From NCBI GenBank assembly GCA_910586035.1, contig CAJUHT010000017.1, forward strand, positions 1 to 42,203: a DNA stretch of 42,203 nt, written 5' to 3'. Positions 30,138-38,151 of the stretch are shown piece after piece (position 1 is the first letter of the stretch; the number at the start of each line of letters is the position of its first letter). Origin of the DNA: an uncultured Christensenella sp. (GTDB lineage Bacteria > Bacillota > Clostridia > Christensenellales > Borkfalkiaceae). The notes below the pieces were generated by a model. The model had not been told where the DNA came from. It did no database searches and saw nothing but the letters and a program-made list of their open reading frames with translations. The position numbers and the translations under genes are program-made.

Positions 30138-32036
30138 ATGAAAAAACGGCTTTGGGCTGTATTGCTCTCGGTTACGGCGGCGCTGTGCCTGTCGCTGGCA
30201 TTATGTTGGGTTTTAATAAAAAAGACCCACGACCCGACCAAAGGAGCCCACACCCACAACTATATAAATTATGTTTCCGACGGCAACGCAACCTGCCTTG
30301 ACGACGGCACAAAAACGGCGAAGTGCGAGTTTTGCGAACAAACGAAAACCTTGCCCGACGGGGGTAGCGCGCTTGGGCACAGCTTTATCGCTTACGTTTC
30401 GAACGGCGATTTTACTTGCACCGAGGACGGAACCAAGACGGCAAAGTGCGGGCGGTGCGAAATTTGCGACACCGTCGCGGATACGGGAAGCGCAAGGCAC
30501 AGATACGGCATTTACATACCCAACGGCGACGCAACGTGCACTACGGACGGAACAAGCACCGCCTCTTGCGGAGTTTGCGGGCATAAAAATACGGTAACGG
30601 ATATCGGCAGCGGCAGACACGATTTTGCAAATTACGTTTACAATAACGACGCTTCCTGTACCGAAGACGGAACCAAGACGGCGCACTGCGAACGTTGCAA
30701 CGCCGCAACGGATACCAAAATTGCCCAAGGCTCCAAATTGGGGCACTTGTTTGAAGAATACGTTTTCAACAACGACGCCACCTGCACAAAAGACGGTACC
30801 AAGACGGCGCACTGCGACAGATGCTCCGCAACCGACACGGTTTTAGCCGCAGGCAGCGCAACGGGGCACCAATATTCCGAAACGGTTTATTTTAACGACG
30901 ATTATCATTGGCGAGCCCCCGTTTGCAGTTGCGGCAATGCGCCCGTAACGCTTATCAGGCACTTAATTGACGGCAATTTGCACTGCGAACACTGCGAATA
31001 CCAATTAAAGGCTTCGGAAGGGCTTAATTACCTGACGTCAGCCGACGGCACATATTATACCGTAGTAGGCGGCGACGTTAGCGGCAACCTTGTAATTCCC
31101 GGTTTATTCAACGGAAAGCCCGTGAAAGGCATTGAAAGTTCCGCGTTCAAGTCGAACCGTAGAATTACGGGGATAACGCTTGCGGGCAGTTTGGAATTTA
31201 TAGGCGCGGACGCATTTGCCGACAGTTACTTGTTTTTGAGTAAAATAATTATACCCGAGGGCGTGCAGACAATAGGCGCAAACGCTTTTGCGCGCACGCA
31301 CCTTGCCGAAATAAAACTGCCTGCAAGTCTTAAAATTTTAGGCAACGGAGCATTTCAGAGCTGCCCTTCGCTTGAACGAGTTACTTTAAGCGAGGGGTTG
31401 GAAGAAATAGGCGACCTGGCTTTTGCCGAATGCGGCAGTCTTGCGGAAATAGAAATTCCGGACAGCGTTAAAAATTTAGGCGTGAGAGCCTTTTATAAGT
31501 GCCGCAATCTTAAAAGCGCGGTAATCGGCAACCGCATACAAAGTTTGGGCGACAGCACATTTTACGAATGTGAAAATTTAGCCGCCGTTAGGTTTGGCGA
31601 CGGGCTTACACAAATAGGCGACACCGCGTTTGCCTACTGCGAAAAACTTGAAAACGTAGTCTTGCCCGAAAACCTGAAAATTATAGGAAGAGGCGCGTTT
31701 AACTACTGTACGGGTTTAAAAACGCTTGAATGTTACGGCGTTACTACCGTAAAGGACACGGCTTTCGGCGGTTGCCACTCGCTTACCACGGTAAAACTGC
31801 CCGCCGCGGAAGAGATTTGGCAAAGCGCGTTTGAGGAATGCACCAGTTTAAACAGCGTAAGTTTTTCAACTTCGTTACGCAAGCTGTCGTATTATTGCTT
31901 TGCCAGATGCAACAAATTGCAAACCGTATATTTCAACGGAACGGTGGTGCAGTGGAGCGCCGTTGAAAAGGACACGGGCTGGCTCCCTACATACCTTGCA
32001 TATACTGTAAAATGTACAGACGGAAACACAACGTAA
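30138..32036 (+). CDS. BspA-like leucine-rich repeat surface protein with CxxC repeats
   Basis: A 632-residue protein, probably exported. Residues 8-27 are a hydrophobic signal or N-terminal anchor. Residues about 38-243 hold five tandem repeats of 40-43 residues with the core NGDATCTEDGTKTAxCxRC and closing GSAxGH, followed by a decayed sixth (244-290, CSCG and CEHC). Each repeat has three cysteines plus histidine, suggesting zinc binding or disulfides. Residues about 300-620 are LRR_5 (BspA/TpLRR) repeats such as IGADAFADS and IGDTAFAYCEKLENVVLPENL-type units. No LPxTG or clear lipobox is visible. Such proteins bind host or microbial surfaces; the ligand is unknown. Its own promoter and terminator make it monocistronic. 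Confidence 0.88.
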   Translation: MKKRLWAVLLSVTAALCLSLALCWVLIKKTHDPTKGAHTHNYINYVSDGNATCLDDGTKTAKCEFCEQTKTLPDGGSALGHSFIAYVSNGDFTCTEDGTKTAKCGRCEICDTVADTGSARHRYGIYIPNGDATCTTDGTSTASCGVCGHKNTVTDIGSGRHDFANYVYNNDASCTEDGTKTAHCERCNAATDTKIAQGSKLGHLFEEYVFNNDATCTKDGTKTAHCDRCSATDTVLAAGSATGHQYSETVYFNDDYHWRAPVCSCGNAPVTLIRHLIDGNLHCEHCEYQLKASEGLNYLTSADGTYYTVVGGDVSGNLVIPGLFNGKPVKGIESSAFKSNRRITGITLAGSLEFIGADAFADSYLFLSKIIIPEGVQTIGANAFARTHLAEIKLPASLKILGNGAFQSCPSLERVTLSEGLEEIGDLAFAECGSLAEIEIPDSVKNLGVRAFYKCRNLKSAVIGNRIQSLGDSTFYECENLAAVRFGDGLTQIGDTAFAYCEKLENVVLPENLKIIGRGAFNYCTGLKTLECYGVTTVKDTAFGGCHSLTTVKLPAAEEIWQSAFEECTSLNSVSFSTSLRKLSYYCFARCNKLQTVYFNGTVVQWSAVEKDTGWLPTYLAYTVKCTDGNTT

Positions 32037-32051
32037 ACTAAGCCATAAAGC

Positions 32052-32090
32052 CCCCGCGCAACGGTGCGTTGCGCGGGGACTTTCCTTTTT
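32052..32090 (+). terminator. Terminator of the BspA-like gene
   Basis: Stem CCCCGCGCAAC/GTTGCGCGGGG near 32052-32078, followed by ACTTTCCTTTTT. It lies between convergent genes and may also stop icd transcripts, though the minus-strand U-run is weak. Confidence 0.85.
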
Positions 32091-32104
32091 AGTTAAAAAA
32101 CTAT

Positions 32105-33310
32105 TTATAACTTCTCTGCAATCTTTTTCAAAAACGCCCTGCTTTCCAGCTTTACGGGGGTTACGCCCTCGCGGTTAAACAGCGGAATTAAATCGCCCGT
32201 CATATACCCGCTCTCAATTGTTTCTACGGTAGCCTTTTCTAACTTTTTGGCAAACGCCGTAAGCTCGGCAATGCCGTCCAGCTCGCCGCGCTTGGCAAGC
32301 GCGCCCGTCCACGCCCATATTGTAGCCACGGAGTTGGTGGAAGTTTCCTCCCCCTCTCTCCACTTATAGTAGTGGCGAGTAACCGTGCCGTGCGCCGCCT
32401 CGAACTCGTATTTGCCGTCGGGCGATACAAGCACGCTGCTCATCATACCCAGCGACCCATAAGCCGTAGCCACCATATCGCTCATAACGTCGCCGTCGTA
32501 GTTTTTGCACACCCACAAAACGCCGCCCTCCGAGCGCATAATGCGCGCCACAACGTCGTCAATCAGCGTGTACATATAGTATATGCCCGCCTTCTCGAAC
32601 GCCGCGCGGTAGTCGCACTCGTAAATCTCGGCAAAAATATCCTTGAAACGGTGGTCGTAAGTCTTTGAAATGGTGTCCTTTGCCCCCAACCACATAGGAA
32701 TTTTATTTTCCAGCGCATAGTTGAAACAGCTTCGGGCAAAGGCTTCAATCGATTTGTCCAGATTGTGCACGCCCTGCACTATGCCGTCGCAGTCAAACGA
32801 ATGGACAAGCTTGCGCTCAACCTCGTTGCCGTCTTTATCGGTTACCAAAAGATAGGCGTTCTGCCCCGCCTTTACCCTGCTCTCCACAGAGTTGTAAACG
32901 TCGCCGTAGGCGTGGCGGGCGAGTACTATTGGCTTCTTCCATCCGTGAACGTACGGGGTTATGCCGTTTACTATTATGGGAGCGCGGAATACCGTGCCGT
33001 CGAGTATGCGGCGGATAGTGCCGTTGGGGCTCTTCCACATACGTTTTAAACCGTATTCTTCCACCCTCTGCGCATTGGGAGTTATTGTGGCGCACTTTAC
33101 GGCAACGCCCAAACGCTTTGTTGCAAGCGCGCTCTCCTCCGTTACCCTGTCGTCGGTTCTGTCCCTTTCGGTAAGACCCAAATCGTAGTATTCCGTCTTT
33201 AAATCAATATACGGCTCCAACAGAATTTCTTTAAGCCATTTCCATAAAACGCGGGTCATTTCGTCGCCGTCCATCTCCACAAGCGGAGTGAGCATACGTA
33301 TCTTTGCCAT
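32105..33310 (-). CDS. icd: NADP-dependent isocitrate dehydrogenase
   Basis: Oxidatively decarboxylates isocitrate to 2-oxoglutarate, giving NADPH, mainly for glutamate synthesis in an anaerobe. The 401-residue protein is of the eukaryote-like dimeric type (IDH1/2 and Thermotoga class), not the E. coli Icd type: it begins PLVEMDGDEMTRVLW and has WKSPNGTIRRILDGTVFRAPI (substrate serine in SPNGTIR), VLARHAYGDVY and AAHGTVTRHY. ATG 33310 has AGGTGAA upstream. A weak promoter, TTGCCA-18-TACACT, is possible in the 217-base gap before it. No other TCA-cycle gene is nearby. Confidence 0.96.
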   Translation of the reverse strand: MAKIRMLTPLVEMDGDEMTRVLWKWLKEILLEPYIDLKTEYYDLGLTERDRTDDRVTEESALATKRLGVAVKCATITPNAQRVEEYGLKRMWKSPNGTIRRILDGTVFRAPIIVNGITPYVHGWKKPIVLARHAYGDVYNSVESRVKAGQNAYLLVTDKDGNEVERKLVHSFDCDGIVQGVHNLDKSIEAFARSCFNYALENKIPMWLGAKDTISKTYDHRFKDIFAEIYECDYRAAFEKAGIYYMYTLIDDVVARIMRSEGGVLWVCKNYDGDVMSDMVATAYGSLGMMSSVLVSPDGKYEFEAAHGTVTRHYYKWREGEETSTNSVATIWAWTGALAKRGELDGIAELTAFAKKLEKATVETIESGYMTGDLIPLFNREGVTPVKLESRAFLKKIAEKL

Positions 33311-33433
33311 AATTCACCTGTATCCTTTTAATAAGTGTACTATAACTCGACCCTTTGTGGCAAGCGATTGCCCGCGGCATTATTTAGTAAAGCACTCTAC
33401 GGCTATTAAAAAGTTCTTTAAAAAGATACTTGA

Positions 33434-33493
33434 CCCCTCACTCGTCGCCTGCGGCGACACTCTCCCCCTTATTACAAAAGGGGGAAAGCAAGG
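33434..33493. mobile_element. Solo right half of the composite palindromic repeat
   Basis: CCCCTCACTCGTCGCC, hairpin GTCGCC tgc GGCGAC, then CTCTCCCCCTTATTACAAA and AGGGGGAAAGCAAGG. It is almost identical to the right arm of copy 2 (12453-12509), but no left arm is present; the AT-rich sequence before it (33405-33430) could be remnant core. It lies between ddl and icd, both minus strand. Confidence 0.65.
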
Positions 33494-33527
33494 GTTTGGC
33501 GCGCGGCAACCACTTGTCGGTATGAAG

Positions 33528-34628
33528 TTACTTTATTTTGCCGCCCATAGGTGTAATATTATTTAAAATGCCCGTGGATATAATTTTCTTTTTACTCTTT
33601 TTTTTGAAGTCGCTTTTAGCCTGTTGTATTAGCCCCTCCAACACGCCGTAAAAGGACTTGTAACTATCCGAAAGCAAGTACTGCGAAAGCGACCCCGGCA
33701 CGGTGTTAATCTCGCTTATGTACACCTCTCCCTTACTCAAAATATAGTCGAACCGCACGATTCCGCGCATATCCAGCGCAGAATATACGCGCTCCGTTTC
33801 CCGCCTTATACCCTCGGCAACGCCCTCTTCCAACTGCGCGGGAAAAACGCGGCTTCCGCCCCCGCAATACTTATCGTCGTAGGAAAGCACGTCGCCCGCG
33901 CTTGTAACCTCTTCGCACAGCGAAGTAATAACCTGCCCGTCGGAAAAATACACGGCGCAATTTACCTCCCTGCGCGGGGAAAGATACTCCTCGATAAGCA
34001 CGCAACCGTCCAGCTCAAACGCCGTTTCCAAAGCCTCTTTAAGCTGTTCTTCGTTGCCGCATTTACATATGCCTATGCTTGAACCGAGCGTTGCGGGCTT
34101 TACAATTACGGGATAACCCAACGCCTTCACGCCCGCGATTGCCCCCGCAATATCCCGCGCGTAAGCGTATTTTGCCGTCTTTGCGCCCAACCCGCCAAGC
34201 ACCAATTTGGTGTAGTACTTATCCATAAACGCCGAGCTTTCAAACAGCCCCGCCGAGGCGAACGGCAACAAATTTACGGCGCACACGCCCGCTATTCCGC
34301 CCCCCTCGCCCGCGCCGCCGTGGCAACAGTTAAGCACGCAGTCAATCTTGATTTCCCGCTTCGGTTTTCCGCGCCCGTTCATTAAAACCAATCCGCCGCG
34401 CTTAAACGCGCATTCGGCAAACTTTTCGTAACCGCGCTTTTTGTAAACGCCCACGTCGGCAAGCTCCTCCGCGGCGCGCATAACCCCGCCGTGGTCTATA
34501 TACACGGGCAAAACGCTTTTGCCGCCGTTTTTAAGCACGTTGCACGCCATTGCGCCCGTTATTACTGAAACTTCGTTTTCGCTGGATATACCGCCGAATA
34601 CTACGGCTACGTCATAATTTTTCTGCAT
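33528..34628 (-). CDS. ddl: D-alanine--D-alanine ligase
   Basis: ATP-grasp ligase that makes the D-Ala-D-Ala dipeptide for peptidoglycan; the product is the substrate of the MurF-like enzyme encoded just upstream. The 366-residue protein has VVFGGISSENEVSVITG at the N-terminus, KPATLGSSIGI (ATP lysine region), EEYLSPRREVNCAVY, and the metal-binding ISEINTVPGSLSQYLL. The C-terminus is extended and basic (DFKKKSKKKIISTGIL...), unusual for Ddl. A strong GGAGGAG precedes ATG 34628. A terminator-like hairpin at 34641-34675 separates it from murF. D-Ala-D-Lac or D-Ala-D-Ser specificity cannot be excluded by eye. Confidence 0.94.
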   Translation of the reverse strand: MQKNYDVAVVFGGISSENEVSVITGAMACNVLKNGGKSVLPVYIDHGGVMRAAEELADVGVYKKRGYEKFAECAFKRGGLVLMNGRGKPKREIKIDCVLNCCHGGAGEGGGIAGVCAVNLLPFASAGLFESSAFMDKYYTKLVLGGLGAKTAKYAYARDIAGAIAGVKALGYPVIVKPATLGSSIGICKCGNEEQLKEALETAFELDGCVLIEEYLSPRREVNCAVYFSDGQVITSLCEEVTSAGDVLSYDDKYCGGGSRVFPAQLEEGVAEGIRRETERVYSALDMRGIVRFDYILSKGEVYISEINTVPGSLSQYLLSDSYKSFYGVLEGLIQQAKSDFKKKSKKKIISTGILNNITPMGGKIK

Positions 34629-34640
34629 ACTCCTCCCCTG

Positions 34641-34675
34641 AAATAAAAAACACCGAAGCTGATTTTGCTTCGGTG
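34641..34675 (-). terminator. Terminator or attenuator between murF and ddl
   Basis: Stem CACCGAAGC/GCTTCGGTG with a 7-base loop; on the minus strand followed by TTTTTTATTT. It ends only 12 bases before the ddl start, leaving no room for a ddl promoter after it, so ddl expression may depend on readthrough. Confidence 0.85.
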
Positions 34676-34709
34676 AAAAGTTATAGTTTATATTGTTTAC
34701 GCCCGCATA

Positions 34710-36308
34710 TTACATATATATTTCGGGCAAATCGTTTAAAAACAGTACGGCGTCGCCCTTGGAAATTTCGTTTTTAATGACGTCCTGCGCGGCGACAAGC
34801 GAGGGAACAATAGACAGCCTTTCTTCTTCTCCGCCCGCTTCCAGATAGCCGCTCTTAACAGCGCCCACAAGCGTTTCGCCCACTAATATTATGCGGTCAA
34901 GCCCGATAAGCTCGGCGCCAAGAGCGCGGTTTTCGCTCTCTTCCAATACTCCCAACTCGACAAGACCGGGGGTAACTACAATTTTTTTGCCGCTGAATGA
35001 ACGCAACACTTCCACCGCCGCCTTTGCGCCGACAACATTGGAGTTGTAACCGTCGTCTATGATGTATACGCCGTTGCTCTCTAAAAGCTGTAAGCGGTGT
35101 TCCACGTAGTCCAGCTCGGAAATTGCCTGCGCAATATCTTCGAGCCCCACGCCCATAGCGTGCGCAACCTGCGCGCAAATGCCTATATTGTAAGCGCAAT
35201 GCGCGCCCAAAAGCTTGGTTTTAACCCGCTTACTTTCGCCGCCGAGGGTTAAATCGAAATGCGTGCCCGTACAGTCGCACTCAACCCCGCCAACACAGTT
35301 GCAAACGGCAATTGCCCCCGCAGTATCCTTGAAATAATCGAAGCAGTCGCCCGCGATAAAGCAAGTGTTTTTAGTCGCCGCGATAATTTCGCCCTTGGTC
35401 TTTACTATGTTTTCCAAAGTTTTAAAGCTTTCGAGGTGTTGCGAGCATATACCCGTTATCATAGAGTAATCGGGCGGGCAAATAGCGCACAGTTCGGCAA
35501 TATCGCCCTTGTGCCGCGCGCCCATTTCCGCCACGAAAACGTCGTAATCTTTAAGCTCGTTGCCGTTTACCGTGCGGGAAATTCCCAGCGGAGTATTGAA
35601 AGACGAGGGCGTTGAAAGCACTCTGTACTTCTTTGCAAGCATTGCGCAAAGTATGTTTTTCGCGCTCGTCTTGCCGTAGCTGCCCGTAATTCCAACGGTA
35701 GTAATTTCGCAGGAGGCAAGCTTTGCCTTAGCCCTTTTAACGTACGATTTATTTATGGGCGCTTCCCATATCAAAGTTATGCAGTTTGCAAGGCAAACTA
35801 CGGGCAATATTGCAAGCGGGAACAATCCCAAAGCGCAGTATTTAAGCGTTGCAAACAGCTTTTCTCCCCAAACGTGTTCAGCAAAATTGAGTAGCGTTGC
35901 CGCAAGATAGACGAGTACGGCAAAGGTAAGCCAAGCAACGGCAAAAAGCCTTTTAAACCTCGGGGTAAGCGTTGCCGCGCCCTTTATTGCACGCCCCGCT
36001 TCCGCGCACAGGTACAGTACAAAGAATATAAGGTACGCCGCCAGACCTATTACTCCCGCCCAATGCGCGCCAGCAAAGCCGAAGCAAAGGGAAATTACCG
36101 CGCAGACCAGAACGCAAGCCAATGCAAGCACCGAATAGCGCGCCTGCTGTAAATTGCTTTTGCGCCTTGCCCAGCCGAAGAGCTTGGCAGACTTATACCC
36201 GAAGCCCTGCAAAATGCCGAGAGGTTTAAAACTTATAACGCTTAAAAACGACGCGAATATTAACGCAATTAAAACGCATTCCAATGTTGTTTGCCAATTT
36301 ATAAACAT
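34710..36308 (-). CDS. murF: Membrane-anchored MurF-like D-Ala-D-Ala adding ligase
   Basis: Mur-ligase protein of 532 residues. About five hydrophobic helices (10-28, 57-78, 82-101, 120-140, 152-180) precede the ligase: ATP loop GITGSYGKTS (206-215), NTPLGI, EMGARHKGDI (Glu261), and C-terminal YIIDDGYNSNVVGAK. This is the MurF type of Mur ligase, which adds D-Ala-D-Ala to UDP-MurNAc-tripeptide; the neighbouring ddl supports that. Ordinary MurF (about 450 aa) is soluble and starts with a UDP-binding domain of about 80-100 residues; here that domain appears replaced by the membrane region. A ligase acting on a lipid-linked precursor, or a CapB/MurT-like function, are alternatives. AGAGGAAG precedes ATG 36308. 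Confidence 0.85.
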   Translation of the reverse strand: MFINWQTTLECVLIALIFASFLSVISFKPLGILQGFGYKSAKLFGWARRKSNLQQARYSVLALACVLVCAVISLCFGFAGAHWAGVIGLAAYLIFFVLYLCAEAGRAIKGAATLTPRFKRLFAVAWLTFAVLVYLAATLLNFAEHVWGEKLFATLKYCALGLFPLAILPVVCLANCITLIWEAPINKSYVKRAKAKLASCEITTVGITGSYGKTSAKNILCAMLAKKYRVLSTPSSFNTPLGISRTVNGNELKDYDVFVAEMGARHKGDIAELCAICPPDYSMITGICSQHLESFKTLENIVKTKGEIIAATKNTCFIAGDCFDYFKDTAGAIAVCNCVGGVECDCTGTHFDLTLGGESKRVKTKLLGAHCAYNIGICAQVAHAMGVGLEDIAQAISELDYVEHRLQLLESNGVYIIDDGYNSNVVGAKAAVEVLRSFSGKKIVVTPGLVELGVLEESENRALGAELIGLDRIILVGETLVGAVKSGYLEAGGEEERLSIVPSLVAAQDVIKNEISKGDAVLFLNDLPEIYM

Positions 36309-36337
36309 TTAAAAAACTTCCTCTCGGTAAATTTGGG

Positions 36338-37066
36338 TTAAACGTAAATTTCAAAAAAATCGTTCATCACGCCGTTGAACGCCTCGGCGTTTTCGCTGAA
36401 ACAGAAATGCCCGCCGTTTATAATTTCAAGTCGGCTGTTTGCAATCAAGTCTTTGAACGTAGCCCCCTCCTCTGCGGGCGGCGTGGTAGTATCCCCTGCG
36501 CCGTAAACAAGAAGGCAGTCGTTTCGTATTTTTGCGGCGCAACCGCGCAAATCTTCGTTTACAATCAACTTGTAGCTCGCTTTCATAACGGGCGTAAGAG
36601 CGCGGTACTCCTCGCTTCCGAAATGCCTTTCGGCATACCTCGGAAACAGCTTTTTTACCCGCCTGTAACGCTTTACCTGCCGCATATATGCGGGTGAACG
36701 CTCCTTTACCAGCCCCGCGCCGCCCGTTATAAGCAGTTTACCGGCAAGGTCGCCGCAATCTGAAAACAGCTTAAAAACCACCCTTGCGCCAAACGAATGG
36801 GCTACGACGTCCGCGCCCTGCAAGTTATTTGCTATAATAAATTTTTTCAGCCAAGCGGCATAGTCGCCCACCGACCACGCGCGTGTTATGGGCGCGCTTG
36901 CGCCGAACCCGGGCATATCTGGCGCAACGGCAAGCCTGCCGCCTTTATCAAGCGCCGCTATCTGATAGTAAAAACTTTCTTTATTGGAAAGGTAACCGTG
37001 CAGTAAAATAACGGGCTTGCCGCTTCCCTTTACGGTTACGCTTACATAGTCGCCGTTTAAGATAAT
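36338..37066 (-). CDS. Alpha/beta hydrolase with apparent AUU start codon
   Basis: A 242-residue serine hydrolase of the alpha/beta fold. Full-length family features run through the frame: GKPVILLHGYLSNKESF (oxyanion His23-Gly24), DMPGFGAS, nucleophile Ser91 in VAHSFGAR, Asp192 in YGAGDTTTPP and His220 in NGGHFCF. The first ATG (36916) is codon 51, after the oxyanion strand, and cannot be the start. Upstream to the in-frame rimI stop (37088-37090) there is no ATG, GTG or TTG. An ATT at 37064-37066, nine bases after GAGGGG, begins ILNGDYVSVTVKG, a typical family N-terminus. I therefore take AUU as the start. Substrate unknown. Confidence 0.8.
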   Translation of the reverse strand: MILNGDYVSVTVKGSGKPVILLHGYLSNKESFYYQIAALDKGGRLAVAPDMPGFGASAPITRAWSVGDYAAWLKKFIIANNLQGADVVAHSFGARVVFKLFSDCGDLAGKLLITGGAGLVKERSPAYMRQVKRYRRVKKLFPRYAERHFGSEEYRALTPVMKASYKLIVNEDLRGCAAKIRNDCLLVYGAGDTTTPPAEEGATFKDLIANSRLEIINGGHFCFSENAEAFNGVMNDFFEIYV

Positions 37067-37087
37067 GGGCGTGTACCCCTCTTGCGC

Positions 37088-37531
37088 TTATTTGCGCGCG
37101 ATTATCTTTGACATCACCAGACAGTCCTCGCCGTCGGAATAGTAGCGCGTACGCGCGTGAACGCCGACAAACCCGCAAGAAAGATACAGCCGCATTGCCG
37201 CGCAGTTGGAAACTCGCACTTCCAAAAAGATTTTTTCCGCACCGCGCGCCGCCGCGTTTGCAACAAGGGCGTTTAAAATAGCCGTGCCAACTCCGCTGTT
37301 ACGGTACTCCTCGGCAACGAGAACGTTTTCCAAATCGCTTGTTTCGCACGCCGTGCAGGTACAGCCGTAGCCTATAACCTCGCCGTTCTCTTCCGCCACA
37401 AGCATATCGTAGGCGGGGTTTTCAAACGCCGAGGCAATGGCGCCGTAACTCCAACTCTCGCCCGCAAAGCACTCCTTTTCCAGCTCGGACACGCGCAGAA
37501 TATCTTCGAACTTACATTGCCGAACGTTCAT
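37088..37531 (-). CDS. rimI: Ribosomal protein S18-alanine N-acetyltransferase-like GNAT protein
   Basis: A 147-residue GNAT-fold acetyltransferase: the acetyl-CoA loop is VAEEYRNSGVGTAIL, preceded by the central strand VIGYGCTCTACETSDLENVLV; IFLEVRVSNCAAMRLYLSCGFV is the RimI-type motif. It follows tsaB with an ATGA overlap, the usual tsaB-rimI-tsaD neighbourhood, though tsaD is not here. RimI acetylates the S18 N-terminus in E. coli; in other bacteria its targets may be wider. The Shine-Dalgarno (GAAGAGGG) is unusually close to the ATG, consistent with coupled initiation at the tsaB stop. Confidence 0.92.
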   Translation of the reverse strand: MNVRQCKFEDILRVSELEKECFAGESWSYGAIASAFENPAYDMLVAEENGEVIGYGCTCTACETSDLENVLVAEEYRNSGVGTAILNALVANAAARGAEKIFLEVRVSNCAAMRLYLSCGFVGVHARTRYYSDGEDCLVMSKIIARK

Positions 37532-38151
37532 ACCCTCTTCAAACGCGCTTCGCGCTCCTCCTCCGCCTGCGGCTTTTTAACGTACAGCGCGGAAAGCCCG
37601 CCGCCCTCGCCGCTCTGGCACTTTTCAGCCGCAACGCACAGGCAGTTTTCGACTTTCAGCCTTGTGTACAGCGGCAGGGAAAGTTCCTCGAAGCCGTATA
37701 CGGGTTTGCCGAGGGAATTAAGCTTTTCCTCCGACAAAAACGCCGCTTCGCCGTCCTTATTTCCGTCCGCCGAATATGCGCAAACGTAGTAGTTTCCGCG
37801 CCCCGCGTCAACGGCGATAAGATAATCGCAATCGCTGTTGACATTATATGAGAGCATATCGAATGTGGTTACGCCGTACGCGCTCTTGCCAAGCGCCACC
37901 GCATACCCCTTTACGCAGGAAATGCCTATACGTATGCCCGTAAACGACCCGGGACCCGTAACGGCTACAAAATAATCGCACTCCGCCACAGTCAACCCCA
38001 CCTCGTTTAAAGTTTTAACTATTTCGTCCATAAGCGCGACCGAATGATTCATTGCACAGTCGGCTATATAGTTTACCTTTTTTTTGCTTCCCTTTTGCGC
38101 GACAACCGTCAAATGGCGCGAAGAGGTGTCTACGGCGAGAAAATTACTCAC
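37528..38151 (-). CDS. tsaB: tRNA threonylcarbamoyladenosine modification protein TsaB
   Basis: Scaffold/ASKHA-fold partner of TsaD and TsaE in making t6A at position 37 of ANN-decoding tRNAs. The 207-residue protein starts FLAVDTSSRHLTVVA and has HSVALMDEIVKTL and VTGPGSFTGIRIGISCVKGYA, which is diagnostic. The start codon is GTG (38149-38151) with GGGAG 7 bases upstream; the gene overlaps tsaE by 8 bases and rimI by 4. The ATP-binding residues of TsaD are not expected in TsaB. Confidence 0.95.
   Translation of the reverse strand: MSNFLAVDTSSRHLTVVAQKGSKKKVNYIADCAMNHSVALMDEIVKTLNEVGLTVAECDYFVAVTGPGSFTGIRIGISCVKGYAVALGKSAYGVTTFDMLSYNVNSDCDYLIAVDAGRGNYYVCAYSADGNKDGEAAFLSEEKLNSLGKPVYGFEELSLPLYTRLKVENCLCVAAEKCQSGEGGGLSALYVKKPQAEEEREARLKRV

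Noticed and set aside
30138..30220. Lipoprotein signal (Cys17 or Cys23) on the BspA-like protein
   Set aside because: Neither cysteine is preceded by an acceptable lipobox (LALC and AALC have Leu at -1); a plain signal or membrane anchor is more likely.
36338..37531. RimI-hydrolase fusion by readthrough of the TAA at 37088-37090
   Set aside because: Both domains are complete on their own, a Shine-Dalgarno with a plausible AUU start lies after the stop, and no readthrough signal or selenocysteine-type element is visible (the stop is TAA).
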